A stretch of 64,000 nucleotides of DNA, taken from positions 1-64,000 of the forward strand of contig JAGVJK010000006.1 of NCBI GenBank assembly GCA_020051155.1. The letters are read 5' to 3'. Of the stretch, positions 40,100-49,206 are shown piece by piece. Position 1 is the stretch's first letter, and each line of letters begins with the position of its first letter. Source of the stretch: Gammaproteobacteria bacterium (lineage in GTDB: Bacteria; Pseudomonadota; Gammaproteobacteria; UBA1113). The notes under the pieces were generated by a model. It was given only the letters and a program-made list of their open reading frames with translations. It made no database searches and had not been told where the DNA came from. The position numbers and the translations under genes were made by a program.

Positions 40100-41755
40100 G
40101 TGACTCGAAGGACAAGAGTAGCTAGTGCCATTATTCTGGCATGTATTTTAGGCTTAGGCTCTATTGCGGGAGTCGTCTGGCTTAGCTATAAAGCAACTTA
40201 TTCAGAAGCGAAGGAAAACCTAGTCAGTATCATCTCTGGTATTACTCGTTCAGCGCTATTTCCCATGGAGCATGTGAAGCAAAGTTTTCGGCAAGCAGAA
40301 AAAGTGACGCCGCAATGCACGCCTGAAGATATAAACATTCTGCGAAATTTTGTATTTGATTTACCGTATTTAACGGCAGCGAATCTTATTGCTCCCGATG
40401 GCCAGGTAGTTTGTTCCAGTTGGGGAGGGACTATGGCATCCTTTCTGCGTTTCGAGATTGCGCATGGTGAGCCTGGGCAGTTTTATTTGAATGGACCGAC
40501 GAAGGTATCATGGAGTTCAAGCCCCGCATTATTCCTAGTGCAGAATCGACAGGATGGTTATGCACTCCAAGCAGTGATTAATCCTAAAATTTTTAGTTCG
40601 GAACTCATTGGGAATGTGGGGCAGGGCGGTTTTGTTGCATTGATTCGTTATCAAGATGGGCATGTTTATGCGACTAAAGGTGACTTTTCAAAATTAGTTA
40701 AACGAGAGTTTCTGGATGACAAAAATGCAAACGTTATTCGTTTCAGAGCAACCTTCGAAGATAATATCAATCGTGAAGGCGTCATTATGCCAGTGCCAGA
40801 GTTACCAGGAGTGGCGATCATGGTGGCTGTGTCTGAAGAGTGGCTGCTAAAAAACTGGCGATACAATATATTATTATTGGGAGGGTTGGGTGTCATCATC
40901 TCCGGGTTGCTTATTTTCATTATTATCTTAACCACTCGCAGAAGCTTATCGTTAGAGTCAGAATTGCGACGTGCGGTGAAACAAGAAGAGTTTTTACTTT
41001 ATTATCAGCCTGTGGTGGATTTGACTCGCGACAATAAACTAGTCGGTGTTGAGGTTTTGCTGCGCTGGGGACATCCAAGCTATGGTTTCCTGGAGCCAAG
41101 TAAATTTATTAGCTTGGCTGAAGAATCTGATTTGATTGAGCCATTAACGGAATGGATTATCTGTCGAGCTATTCAAGAGTGGCGCCGCACATTGCAGTTT
41201 GATCCAGAGTTTCATTTGGCAATTAATATTGCGCCACGCCACATGGATAGTCCCCATTTCATGGCAATGATAGAGCGGGTTTTAAGAAGTACTCATATTC
41301 AGCCTCAGCAGTTGATTCTTGAGGTTGTGGAGCGCGGGTTATTAATTTCTGATAATGGTCAGGTTGAAAAAAACTTAAAGCTGCTAAAACAACATGGGAT
41401 CCGCGTAGCCTTAGATGACTTTGGCACGGGCTATTCTAGCCTGAGTTATATTCATCGTTTTGAAATTCAATTTTTAAAAATTGATCAGGCATTCACAAGT
41501 CAAGTCACTGAAAAAACAGCGGTGACAGATTTGGTGAAAACCATTATCAGTATGGCGAAACAATTGAATCTGAGCGTTGTCGCAGAGGGTGTCGAAACGG
41601 AAGAGCAAATCACCTTTTTCAAAGAGCAAGGTGTTGCTTGGGCACAAGGATACTTCTTTGGAAAACCTGCGCCCATTGATGTATGGCGGGCAGCGGGACA
41701 AGAGCCAAAGCAGGGTGGTTATGCTGTGGATCTTTACAATCCGAGTATTTATTAG
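40100..41755 (+). CDS. CSS-motif c-di-GMP phosphodiesterase (EAL domain)
   Basis: The 551-residue inner-membrane enzyme starts with GTG. Membrane helices lie near residues 8-28 and 254-276. The periplasmic sensor between them has C73 and the CSS triplet at 105-107 (VVCSSWGG), the redox-sensing CSS domain known to respond to DsbA/DsbB. The EAL domain shows the signature in variant form EVLLRWGHP, then NIAPRH, DDFGTGYSSLSY, KIDQAF and AEGVETEEQ, so catalytic residues look intact. It likely lowers c-di-GMP. Confidence 0.92.
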   Translation: MTRRTRVASAIILACILGLGSIAGVVWLSYKATYSEAKENLVSIISGITRSALFPMEHVKQSFRQAEKVTPQCTPEDINILRNFVFDLPYLTAANLIAPDGQVVCSSWGGTMASFLRFEIAHGEPGQFYLNGPTKVSWSSSPALFLVQNRQDGYALQAVINPKIFSSELIGNVGQGGFVALIRYQDGHVYATKGDFSKLVKREFLDDKNANVIRFRATFEDNINREGVIMPVPELPGVAIMVAVSEEWLLKNWRYNILLLGGLGVIISGLLIFIIILTTRRSLSLESELRRAVKQEEFLLYYQPVVDLTRDNKLVGVEVLLRWGHPSYGFLEPSKFISLAEESDLIEPLTEWIICRAIQEWRRTLQFDPEFHLAINIAPRHMDSPHFMAMIERVLRSTHIQPQQLILEVVERGLLISDNGQVEKNLKLLKQHGIRVALDDFGTGYSSLSYIHRFEIQFLKIDQAFTSQVTEKTAVTDLVKTIISMAKQLNLSVVAEGVETEEQITFFKEQGVAWAQGYFFGKPAPIDVWRAAGQEPKQGGYAVDLYNPSIY

Positions 41756-42634
41756 TTAAAGCAAACGAGAGCCGCTGAGTAAGCACCAGTCTTCTGCATA
41801 AACGGGCTCAGCCATGTTAAACCAAGGTCTGTAACAATCTATAATGGTCGGAGCTTGTTCGCGCAGAATGCCGGAGAGGATAAGCTTGCCTCCGGGAATA
41901 ACGCGTTCCGCAAAGTGAGAGGCCAATTGTCGTAATGGTTCCGCTAAAATATTTGCGACTAATAATTCACAATGAATATGTTCCGGCAAATCCGATGGAT
42001 AGAGGATTTCTAATGTATCACAGACATCATTTTGTGTCGCATTAGCCAGCGTGGCTTCTAAGGCTTGAGGATGAATATCGACGGCCCAGATTTTGCGAGC
42101 GCCTAGCTTTGCTGCGGCAATGCCTAAAATACCAGAGCCACAACCGTAATCGATCACTGTTTTGTTTAGAACATCATGTGTCGCAAGCCATTCGAGGCAA
42201 AGCGCTGTGGTGGGGTGAGTTCCTGTGCCAAAGGCTAAGCCGGGATCTAATAATAAATTGACAGCTGTTGGGTCTGGAACATCGCACCAAGAAGGACAAA
42301 TCCATAACCGTTCGCCAAAACGAATAGGTTTGAACTCATCCATCCACACTCGCTCCCAATCTTTTTCTGGCACAGTTTCTATTTTATATTCCGGGAAACT
42401 GTTTAAACCGAGGGTGCTTTGTAAAGATGATAGCAATTCCGGTACATTTTGTTCTTCCATGAATAGCGCAATGACATAGGTTTGTTGCCACAAGGGCATG
42501 CGATTGATTTCAGGCTCAAAAATCGGATTGTCACCGGCATCAAGATACGTGACCGAAACGGCACCTTGTTCAAGCAATTCATCGCCAAAGATTTCCGCCA
42601 TTGTGTCTGATGTGAGAAGCGTTATCTGTTGCAT
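41756..42634 (-). CDS. prmA: Ribosomal protein L11 methyltransferase
   Basis: The 292-residue SAM-dependent enzyme trimethylates ribosomal protein L11. LDPGLAFGTGTHPTTALCLEWL, VIDYGCGSGILGIAAAKLGA and VANILAEPLRQLA are diagnostic. Start overlaps the accC stop by one base (TGATG). The accB-accC-prmA order is common in gammaproteobacteria. Confidence 0.96.
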   Translation of the reverse strand: MQQITLLTSDTMAEIFGDELLEQGAVSVTYLDAGDNPIFEPEINRMPLWQQTYVIALFMEEQNVPELLSSLQSTLGLNSFPEYKIETVPEKDWERVWMDEFKPIRFGERLWICPSWCDVPDPTAVNLLLDPGLAFGTGTHPTTALCLEWLATHDVLNKTVIDYGCGSGILGIAAAKLGARKIWAVDIHPQALEATLANATQNDVCDTLEILYPSDLPEHIHCELLVANILAEPLRQLASHFAERVIPGGKLILSGILREQAPTIIDCYRPWFNMAEPVYAEDWCLLSGSRLL

Positions 42635-43980
42635 CAGTTTTTCGACAGCAATTCTTTTTCAAGATAATGAATGTTGGTGCCACCTTTTGTAAAATTAGCA
42701 TCACTCATGATCTCTTTGTGTAATGGAACATTGGTTTTGATGCCTTCGACAACAATTTCATCCAATGCGTTTTTCATGCGTCTTAATGCAATGTCTCGTG
42801 AATCACCAAAGGCAATGAGTTTTCCGATCATAGAGTCATAAAATGGGGGTACTTTATATCCGCCATAAATATGAGTGTCGATGCGAATGCCGGGGCCACC
42901 GGGTGCATGAAACACTTGAATGGTACCGGGCGATGGAATAAAAGATTTGGGATCTTCCGCATTAATTCGACATTCAATGGCATGGCCTCGAAGTTGGATG
43001 TCTCCTTGTTTATAAGATAAGGGAAGGCCCGCTGCAATTCGAATTTGTTCTTTGATTAAGTCTACGCCGGTGATGAGCTCTGTGACGGGGTGTTCTACTT
43101 GAATTCGAGTATTCATTTCGATGAAATAGAAGTTACCATCTTGATAAAGAAACTCAAAGGTTCCTGCACCACGATAATTAATTTTTTCACAGGCCTTTAC
43201 GCAACATTCACCAATTTTTCGACGCTCTTCGGGTGTGATGCCAGGCGCAGGTGCCTCTTCCACAACTTTTTGATGGCGGCGCTGCATAGAACAATCGCGT
43301 TCACCTAAGTAAATGGCATTGCCTTTACCATCACCTAACACTTGTACTTCAATGTGGCGTGGGTTATCGAGAAATTTTTCCATGTAAATGGTGCCGTTGC
43401 CAAAATTGGCTTTTGCTTCAGAACGAGCAAGACCGATATTATTTAATAAAGTTGCTTCACCATGAACGACACGCATGCCTTTACCACCACCGCCGCCTGC
43501 GGCTTTGATGATAATGGGATAGGTAATGCGTTTAGCGATGGCTAAGTTTTCTTGATCGTTATCCGATAAGGGGCCATCAGAACCAGGAACGCAGGGCACA
43601 CCTGAATCTTGCATGGCTTTAATTGCAGAAACTTTATCGCCCATGAGACGAATCGTTTCGGGCGTGGGGCCAATAAAGACAAAGCCACTGCTTTCCACTC
43701 GCTCAGCAAATTCGGCATTTTCTGCAAGGAAACCATAACCGGGATGGATCGCCATTGCATCGGTAATTTCAGCAGCGCTGATGATCGCAGGTACATTTAA
43801 ATAACTTTCTGTCGCAGGTGCTGGGCCAATACAAACCGATTCATCTGCCAGTAGGACATGCAGCAAATCAGCATCCGCTTGAGAATGGATCGCAACAGTT
43901 TTGATACCCAATTCTTTGCAGGCCCGTAGAATGCGCAAAGCAATCTCGCCGCGGTTGGCAATTACAATTTTTTCAAACAT
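42634..43980 (-). CDS. accC: Biotin carboxylase subunit of acetyl-CoA carboxylase
   Basis: The 448-residue ATP-grasp enzyme carboxylates biotin on AccB, the first step of fatty acid synthesis. It begins [39 protein letters not shown] in the ATP loop, [20 protein letters not shown] and [20 protein letters not shown] are present. I chose ATG at 43980; ATG at 43983 or TTG at 43998 would add a few residues. It follows accB by about 20 bases. Confidence 0.97.
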   Translation of the reverse strand: MFEKIVIANRGEIALRILRACKELGIKTVAIHSQADADLLHVLLADESVCIGPAPATESYLNVPAIISAAEITDAMAIHPGYGFLAENAEFAERVESSGFVFIGPTPETIRLMGDKVSAIKAMQDSGVPCVPGSDGPLSDNDQENLAIAKRITYPIIIKAAGGGGGKGMRVVHGEATLLNNIGLARSEAKANFGNGTIYMEKFLDNPRHIEVQVLGDGKGNAIYLGERDCSMQRRHQKVVEEAPAPGITPEERRKIGECCVKACEKINYRGAGTFEFLYQDGNFYFIEMNTRIQVEHPVTELITGVDLIKEQIRIAAGLPLSYKQGDIQLRGHAIECRINAEDPKSFIPSPGTIQVFHAPGGPGIRIDTHIYGGYKVPPFYDSMIGKLIAFGDSRDIALRRMKNALDEIVVEGIKTNVPLHKEIMSDANFTKGGTNIHYLEKELLSKN

Positions 43981-44001
43981 CATAGTGGGGTTATCCAAAG
44001 G

Positions 44002-44472
44002 TTATTCGATAATAAACAGGGGTTGTCCATATTCTACGGGCTGCCCATTCTCTACCAATTTAGCGGTGATGGTGCCTGATTTATCCGCCTCAATATGATT
44101 AAACATTTTCATGGCTTCAACGATGCAAAGAATATCTCCGGCTTGAACTTTCTGACCAACACTCACATAGGGAGCTGCATCGGGTTGCGGTGCCGTATAT
44201 ACGGTTCCTACCATGGGAGACGTGAGTACGTGACCTTTTAAGCCTTCTTCAACGGCATTGACAGAAGTGCTGGCAGCAGCTGTATTATTTGCCGCAGGCG
44301 CATGTGCTTCAGCAGGCATTTGATAATACATGGGAGGAGCATAATTCATGGATTGTTGGGATGTGCCACGACTAATTCGTACGGAACCATCACCTTCTTT
44401 AATTTCTATTTCACAAATGTCGGAGGATTCTTTGAGTAATTCAATAAGTTTACGGATGCTTCTAATATCCAT
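44002..44472 (-). CDS. accB: Biotin carboxyl carrier protein of acetyl-CoA carboxylase
   Basis: A 156-residue carrier from [13 protein letters not shown], with an Ala/Pro-rich linker and a C-terminal biotinyl domain. The biotin lysine is in [13 protein letters not shown]. An in-frame TTG at 44481, 4 bases after AGGAG, is an alternative start and would add three residues. Operon order aroQ-accB-accC-prmA is the classic one. Confidence 0.96.
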   Translation of the reverse strand: MDIRSIRKLIELLKESSDICEIEIKEGDGSVRISRGTSQQSMNYAPPMYYQMPAEAHAPAANNTAAASTSVNAVEEGLKGHVLTSPMVGTVYTAPQPDAAPYVSVGQKVQAGDILCIVEAMKMFNHIEADKSGTITAKLVENGQPVEYGQPLFIIE

Positions 44473-44488
44473 GGTAATCAATTAACTC

Positions 44489-44935
44489 CTATATGGGTTG
44501 ATTTAAAAAATGGTCTGCAGCAAGCAGTGCTAGCTGATAACCATAAGCACCACAACCGCCGATAACGCCCTTTGCAATATCAGAGAGGTACGAGTGGTGA
44601 CGAAAAGATTCACGTTGATAGATATTGGATAAGTGGACTTCTATAAAAGGCACACTAACCGCTAATAAGGCATCGCGTAGTGCAATGCTAGTATGAGTGA
44701 AGGCTGCTGGATTAATCAGGATAAAATCAGTTCCATCTTGTTGACAGGCTTGGATTCGCGTGATTATTTCAGCTTCGGAATTGCTTTGAAGAAAAGCAAT
44801 TTGATGGTTTAACCCCGTAGCTGTTATTTGAAGCTCATGATTAATTTGCGCTAGTGTTTGTGTGCCATAGGTGCTAGGCTCACGAGTTCCCAGCAAGTTT
44901 AAGTTGGGGCCATGTATTACCAGTATTTGTGCCAT
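44489..44935 (-). CDS. aroQ: Type II 3-dehydroquinate dehydratase
   Basis: The 148-residue dodecameric enzyme catalyses the third shikimate step. [21 protein letters not shown] carries the catalytic Tyr loop. [31 protein letters not shown] and [17 protein letters not shown] (catalytic His) are visible. Chorismate made here feeds TrpE. It leads the aroQ-accB-accC-prmA block. Confidence 0.97.
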   Translation of the reverse strand: MAQILVIHGPNLNLLGTREPSTYGTQTLAQINHELQITATGLNHQIAFLQSNSEAEIITRIQACQQDGTDFILINPAAFTHTSIALRDALLAVSVPFIEVHLSNIYQRESFRHHSYLSDIAKGVIGGCGAYGYQLALLAADHFLNQPI

Positions 44936-45283
44936 TGCTTCTATCTATAATTTAGTAATGTGTCTAAATACTAATCAAGCCTCTCTCGAGGCCTGATACA
45001 TTGTAGCGGCAAGGTTGTTTACAGCAAATACCACCAAGTTACCGCTAGTTCGCAACAGATTGTACCCTATACTAGGGATAAAGCAAGTATTGAGCGACAC
45101 CGCTTGCAATGAACACGCGACTTTTGACATCGGTGCGGGCGGTGTCTCCTTTTATTAGATGCTGCGCCCGGGGAGCCCGGGCTTGCACACAAGAGGGAGT
45201 TCTACTCCCTCTTGTGAATCCCCCATCCCGGTGGAGCACTTCAAGCTGCTTCGCAGCTTGAAGTGGAGTTGGCATAGACTTGC
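44936..45283. other. Hairpin-rich intergenic region with a dispersed repeat
   Basis: From 45098 to 45144 lies the second copy of the segment seen at 39933-39980, about 81% identical by my count. Three perfect short-loop hairpins follow: GCCCGGG/CCCGGGC at 45166-45182, CACAAGAGGGAGT and its complement at 45188-45216, and ACTTCAAGCTGC with its complement at 45238-45264. The last lies just after the 45284 gene on the minus strand and can serve as its terminator. No gene was recognised. Confidence 0.65.
45098..45144 (+). repeat. Decayed copy of the 39933-39980 segment
   Basis: Aligned by eye with 39933-39980 it needs one gap and shows about 39 of 48 matches. In the old reading frame it reads CNEHATFDIGAGGV, then a stop, against ANEDATFGISAGGI. 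The ends pair as CACCGC with GCGGTG here and as TACCGC with GCGGTA in the other copy. Confidence 0.6.
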
Positions 45284-45763
45284 TTATCGCATAGTGCCAT
45301 AGGCAAGTTGATAACTGACACTTGTAGGAAAGACGTAGTCATTACTGCCATAACGGTAATAACCGTAAGGGCGGTAATATCGATAAGGTCTGTAATATCG
45401 ATAAGGCCCGTAGTATCGATAAGGTCTGTAGTATCGGACTGGTCTGTAATAGTATCGATAGTAAGGTCTATAGTAGTAGGGTCGGTAATAAGGTCGGTAG
45501 TAATAGTAAGCCAATTGAGTGGGCTGAGACGCAACGCCATAGGGATTAAAGGATCCGCTATATGCATAGGGTTGATAGCCCAAACTTGGTTTGCCATATG
45601 CCGGCGAAGTTTCCGCTTGGCCGTCATAAAAACCACTTCGATCAAAGGCGGCATTCATGATTCGAGTGCTAAGGTCTGGCTCCGCCATGGCCACCCCTGC
45701 CATTAACAGTAATGGAGCAGCAGCGCCAATGCCTAGCCATCGATAATAAGATTTAGTTAACAT
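45284..45763 (-). CDS. Tyr-Arg-Pro repeat secreted protein
   Basis: The 159-residue product has a signal peptide (WLGIGAAAPLLLMAGVAMA) and a short ordinary segment. From about residue 87 to 140 it is built of YYRPY, YRPYRYY and related units, up to 60% Tyr. It ends with an ordinary tail (SNDYVFPTSVSYQLAYG). Function is unknown. Arg/Tyr-rich secreted proteins may bind nucleic acid or polysaccharide, or crosslink through tyrosine; this is speculation. It is probably monocistronic, with a hairpin 20 bases downstream. Confidence 0.72.
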   Translation of the reverse strand: MLTKSYYRWLGIGAAAPLLLMAGVAMAEPDLSTRIMNAAFDRSGFYDGQAETSPAYGKPSLGYQPYAYSGSFNPYGVASQPTQLAYYYYRPYYRPYYYRPYYRYYYRPVRYYRPYRYYGPYRYYRPYRYYRPYGYYRYGSNDYVFPTSVSYQLAYGTMR

Positions 45764-46242
45764 GATTTTATCTTCCTCTTTAGCTCAACATCTGTACTAA
45801 TAATAGTCAAACATCAGGAAGATCTCGCTTATAGCATCAAAATAACTCATTAGCGCATGATTATGTGTTTGATTTATAGTCTATCATGCAATGGAACCTC
45901 TCTAGCGTCTCTGGTAGGCAGGTTGGGAGAGGTTTAACTGAATAATATTTATAAAGCATGGGGGAGGGAAGGAGGTTGTGGCAGCCCGTCCGTGGGCCAG
46001 GGGTTTCCATGTAGAATGTAGATTGTGAAGTTTATCGGGAAGGTTTTGTAGTGATGTCCTATTTACTACAAATACCTACTGATCATCCTTGGTGCCATAT
46101 GGCTAAAGGTTCCATCCTTTAGCCCATCCGTCCTGGATCACATGGCAATTCGTCCCTCGGCTGCTGATACCTATCCATCGATATCATTTGGTTGATGGCC
46201 CTCTAATCCTATAGGGGCACACTCCGTATCAAAGGCATGGCA
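45764..46242. other. Intergenic region with stem-loops, no gene recognised
   Basis: In about 480 bases the clearest structure is GGCTAAAGG (46101-46109) paired with CCTTTAGCC (46116-46124) over 6 bases. It could be extended by flanking ATGG/CCAT with a one-base bulge. The segment from 46000 to 46240 is richer in G+C than the flanks and has other short pairings. An untranslated RNA is possible but no known RNA core was seen. Confidence 0.4.
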
Positions 46243-46398
46243 CTAAACGAAACATTCCCTCTCTTTTAATGCCCGGACCCATTGTTCATACAATTCTTTT
46301 GCTTGCGTAAACTTATCAAGAACTAGTAAATTTTGTATCTCTTGTTGAATGCGTTCAGGAAGTAACCCAAAATTGCTTTGTTTGTCATCTTTGCTCAT
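46243..46398 (-). CDS. Small hypothetical protein
   Basis: The 51-residue frame from ATG at 46398 opens MSKDDKQSNFGLLPERIQQE and ends KERECFV. GAGG lies about 8 bases before this ATG. A longer frame up to 46473 would add a hydrophobic stretch but lacks a good ribosome site. The product is helical and charged. No family is recognised. Confidence 0.5.
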   Translation of the reverse strand: MSKDDKQSNFGLLPERIQQEIQNLLVLDKFTQAKELYEQWVRALKERECFV

Positions 46399-46593
46399 AA
46401 TAAAACCTCTATTTTTTTCGACGGCCTTATCTTCAACGAGTTCAATTATTAGGCAAACAAAAATGAAAATCAATGATTATATTCTAAATTTAACCCTTTA
46501 TTTTCTGGGGCTTTTTTTAAGCAGAGGGTATAAGGAAATAAAAACATGGATCGCTCACACTTCACCATGCTTTAAAAAATGAAATAAAAGAGG

Positions 46594-47112
46594 TTAAGGT
46601 TTATGATACTCCGCAGAGCCTGATTGGCCAGCGCCAGAATAAACTTTAAGAAGAATGTGGTGAATACAATGCTGATGCAATTCTAAGGGCTCAGCAATTA
46701 ATCGTTGTAAAAACCATCGTGATAACTCTTCAACCGTAATATTAGCCACCGGTAAAACTTTCACATCGCGCTTTAAGAAGGGGATCTTTTCTTGATTAAA
46801 ATGAACATAAAGGTAATCGCCATCTTCTTCTAATCGCTGATAGGGTGATTCACCAGGGATTAATACCCATTCGCTGAGTTCTTTACACAAAGCCCGTAAT
46901 TTTGCTTTATAAATCCCATAATCGAAAGTCATACCATTTTCAGTCACTTCCGCGGTGATCGCAGCATACATATGAAAATTGTGACCATGTAACCGTTCAC
47001 GATGAGTGCTAGAAAAAATGGTGTAGTGTCCCGCAGCGAAAGACATATCTTCTTTATCTAACTCAATGGTTGATAATCGAAGGGAGGTTGAGTGGTTGTG
47101 TGATGAAGTCAT
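46594..47112 (-). CDS. Divergent 6-pyruvoyl/6-carboxytetrahydropterin synthase-like protein
   Basis: The 172-residue product, from an ATG forming ATGA with the upstream stop, belongs to the PTPS/QueD fold. The three zinc His are visible in SFAAGHYTIF and LHGHNFHMYAA, followed by MTFDYG. The catalytic Cys normally found just before the LHGH motif is absent (HRERLHGHNF). The usual Asp-His pair and the C-terminal Glu are not clear either. It may perform a variant pterin reaction. It is coupled to the methyltransferase gene and next to a pteridine reductase. Confidence 0.75.
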   Translation of the reverse strand: MTSSHNHSTSLRLSTIELDKEDMSFAAGHYTIFSSTHRERLHGHNFHMYAAITAEVTENGMTFDYGIYKAKLRALCKELSEWVLIPGESPYQRLEEDGDYLYVHFNQEKIPFLKRDVKVLPVANITVEELSRWFLQRLIAEPLELHQHCIHHILLKVYSGAGQSGSAEYHKP

Positions 47113-48284
47113 AATTTTCTGCGCCAATCCTGTAAAGCAAAGCCTAGTAACGATTCGTCGAAGGCTTTGGTTAAAGCCATTACTTTAAAGAGCTCGCCCA
47201 TTTCATGAGGCATGGTGAGCATTTTAATTTGCTGATTGTAGTCAAATTGCAGCTGCATATCACTGGTTTTCGCTAAATTTATTAAATTGCATCCCAATAA
47301 AAAGTGAGCTTGATTACAAAATCCTGCAACGTGCCATCCTTGTTGATGAGCTGCAAGGGCGATATGAGTAAAATCGACATGAGCGGTGATGTCTTGCAAA
47401 CCAGGATATAACAATGGGTTGTGATGAGAATGGTGCTGATAATGGCACATCAGCGTGCCTTGATCCCGCTGTGGGTGGTAATACTCAGCTTGAGTAAAGC
47501 CATAGTCGATGATCAATAGCACACCGCGAGAGAGGCTTTGCTGCAATGAAGCCAGCCATGGTGTCAGCCATAGGTTAATTTCAGATTGGTAATTAAGGGG
47601 GTGTTCCGAAAACAAAGCAGTAATTTGCTGAGTGAGAGGATCATTGAGCGGCAATAAATCCCAGCATAGTGCGCCTTCTCGCAATGTCACACCCATCTCA
47701 TAGAGTTTTCCCTCGATAAAACGAAATGCAGTGATGGGCATGGCATCTAAGACTTCATTAGCAATTACCACAGCCTCAATACTTGGATTGGGTAATGCAG
47801 ACAACCATTTCACCCTGGGCAGCAAATGTGGGCATTGCTCTTCAAGTCGTTGTCTTTGCCGCTGTTGTAGTTCGCTACTGAGATCCAGGATGTAATAGGT
47901 GGCCGGCAAACACTCTAAAGCTTCTAATGCTAATAATAAGTGTGCTGCCAATGCACCAGAGCCCGCACCGAGTTCTAATATGCACCCTTGTTGTAGTTTC
48001 GGCAGAATTTGTTGGCATTGTTGCGCAAGGCATTGGGCAAAGAGGGGCGATAATTCAGGGGCTGTGATGAAATCGCCCTGCGGCCCAAATTTCTGTTGAC
48101 CATTGGCATAGTAGCCAAGTCCAGGTTCATAGAGAACGTAGTGCATATAATCCGCAAAGGGAATAGTATTTTTTTGCGAAAAAAAAGTTTTTTGCAACCC
48201 TGCCATCACGCGTTGAGAGAGTGCAAGGGCTTCTGGTGATGGTGTCGGTAACGGAGAGGATGTCATTTTATTTATCGTACTCAA
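47109..48284 (-). CDS. MidA/NDUFAF7-family SAM-dependent methyltransferase
   Basis: The 391-residue product carries the family opening MHYVLYEPGLGYYANGQQKFGPQGDFITAPELSP in part. The SAM-binding ILELGAGSGALAAHLL, VIANEVLDAMPI and LLIIDYGFTQAEYYHPQRDQGTL are typical of MidA-type arginine methyltransferases (complex I assembly in mitochondria). The bacterial target is unknown. It sits between the PTPS-like gene and the divergent pteridine reductase. Start at 48284 or 48266. Confidence 0.85.
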   Translation of the reverse strand: MSTINKMTSSPLPTPSPEALALSQRVMAGLQKTFFSQKNTIPFADYMHYVLYEPGLGYYANGQQKFGPQGDFITAPELSPLFAQCLAQQCQQILPKLQQGCILELGAGSGALAAHLLLALEALECLPATYYILDLSSELQQRQRQRLEEQCPHLLPRVKWLSALPNPSIEAVVIANEVLDAMPITAFRFIEGKLYEMGVTLREGALCWDLLPLNDPLTQQITALFSEHPLNYQSEINLWLTPWLASLQQSLSRGVLLIIDYGFTQAEYYHPQRDQGTLMCHYQHHSHHNPLLYPGLQDITAHVDFTHIALAAHQQGWHVAGFCNQAHFLLGCNLINLAKTSDMQLQFDYNQQIKMLTMPHEMGELFKVMALTKAFDESLLGFALQDWRRKL

Positions 48285-48357
48285 TCATAAAAATACAGCA
48301 TATGAATTCTGCACGAAGTATAATGGTGCGATGATTTTTGAGCAAGGAGTTTACAGT

Positions 48358-49125
48358 ATGCAACGCCAAAATGATTACGTTGAGGCCCCTCTTTTTGATA
48401 AAACTAATGGACCGGTGATTCTGATTACCGGTGGTAGCGTGCGAGTTGGGCGCGTTATTTCCCAGTATTTGCATCAGCAAGGTTATCGTTTGTGTATTCA
48501 TTACCGTCATTCCGAGCAAGCTGCATTGCAGTGGGTCGCCGAGTTAAATGCGCAACGGCCTCATTCTGCTACGGCGGTTGCTGCAGATTTGTGTGATATG
48601 GCGAGTGTGACAGCGATGATGGCAACGGTGATGAAAGACTGGGGGCGTCTCGATGGCATTATTAACAATGCCTCTAGCTTTTATCCGACTCCGCTGCCTA
48701 CGGCGACGTCTGAGCAATGGGATGATTTGATGGGGAGCAATGTGAAGGGTGCATTTTTTCTTTGCCAAGCAGCGGCGACGGAGTTAACAAAACAAAAAGG
48801 GCAAATTGTGAATATCGCAGATATTCATGGCCAACATCCCTTGCGTCGACATAGTATTTACTCCATGGCAAAGGCTGCTTTAATTATGATGACAAAATCT
48901 CTCGCTCAAGAGTTAGCGCCCAACGTGCGAGTGAATGCAGTCGCACCGGGTGCTGTATTGTGGCCGGAGGATTTGAGCGAAGCGCATCGACAGATGATCT
49001 TGGAGCGCACAGCATTGCAGTGTCCTGGTAGTCCACTCGATGTTGCACAGGCCATTGGTTATTTATTGCAAGCACGCTTTGTTACGGGGCAAGTGCTCGC
49101 GGTCGAGGGGGGGCGCTATTTTTAA
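48358..49125 (+). CDS. Pteridine reductase (SDR family, FolM/PTR1-like)
   Basis: The 255-residue short-chain dehydrogenase starts at ATG 48358 after AAGGAG. The NADPH motif is TGGSVRVGRVISQYL. NNASSFYPTPL is typical of pteridine reductases, replacing the usual NNAG. YSMAKAAL holds the catalytic Tyr-x3-Lys, and NAVAPGAVLWPE follows. It should reduce dihydropterins to tetrahydropterins. Together with the PTPS-like gene it points to a tetrahydropterin route. Confidence 0.88.
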   Translation: MQRQNDYVEAPLFDKTNGPVILITGGSVRVGRVISQYLHQQGYRLCIHYRHSEQAALQWVAELNAQRPHSATAVAADLCDMASVTAMMATVMKDWGRLDGIINNASSFYPTPLPTATSEQWDDLMGSNVKGAFFLCQAAATELTKQKGQIVNIADIHGQHPLRRHSIYSMAKAALIMMTKSLAQELAPNVRVNAVAPGAVLWPEDLSEAHRQMILERTALQCPGSPLDVAQAIGYLLQARFVTGQVLAVEGGRYF

Positions 49126-49130
49126 GCGTG

Positions 49131-49151
49131 TAACACTCTTTAGGAGTGTTA
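49131..49151 (+). terminator. Stem-loop after the pteridine reductase gene
   Basis: TAACACTC pairs with GAGTGTTA over a TTTAG loop, 5 bases after the stop codon. No U-tract follows, so terminator function is uncertain. Confidence 0.4.
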
Positions 49152-49206
49152 AAGACAATGATATACTTTGCGCCAATAACGGCATCCAAATGAAAAGGGA
49201 ATAAAC

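Noticed and set aside
43984-43998. Upstream TTG start for accC
   Set aside because: It adds non-conserved residues before the family start [14 protein letters not shown]; no better ribosome site supports it.
45166-45264. CRISPR array
   Set aside because: The hairpins differ from one another and are not regular repeats with spacers.
45308-45706. Open frame on the plus strand across the YYRPY repeat, and another minus-strand frame nearby
   Set aside because: Repeat DNA stays open in several frames; only the 45284-45763 frame has a signal peptide and an ordinary start and tail.
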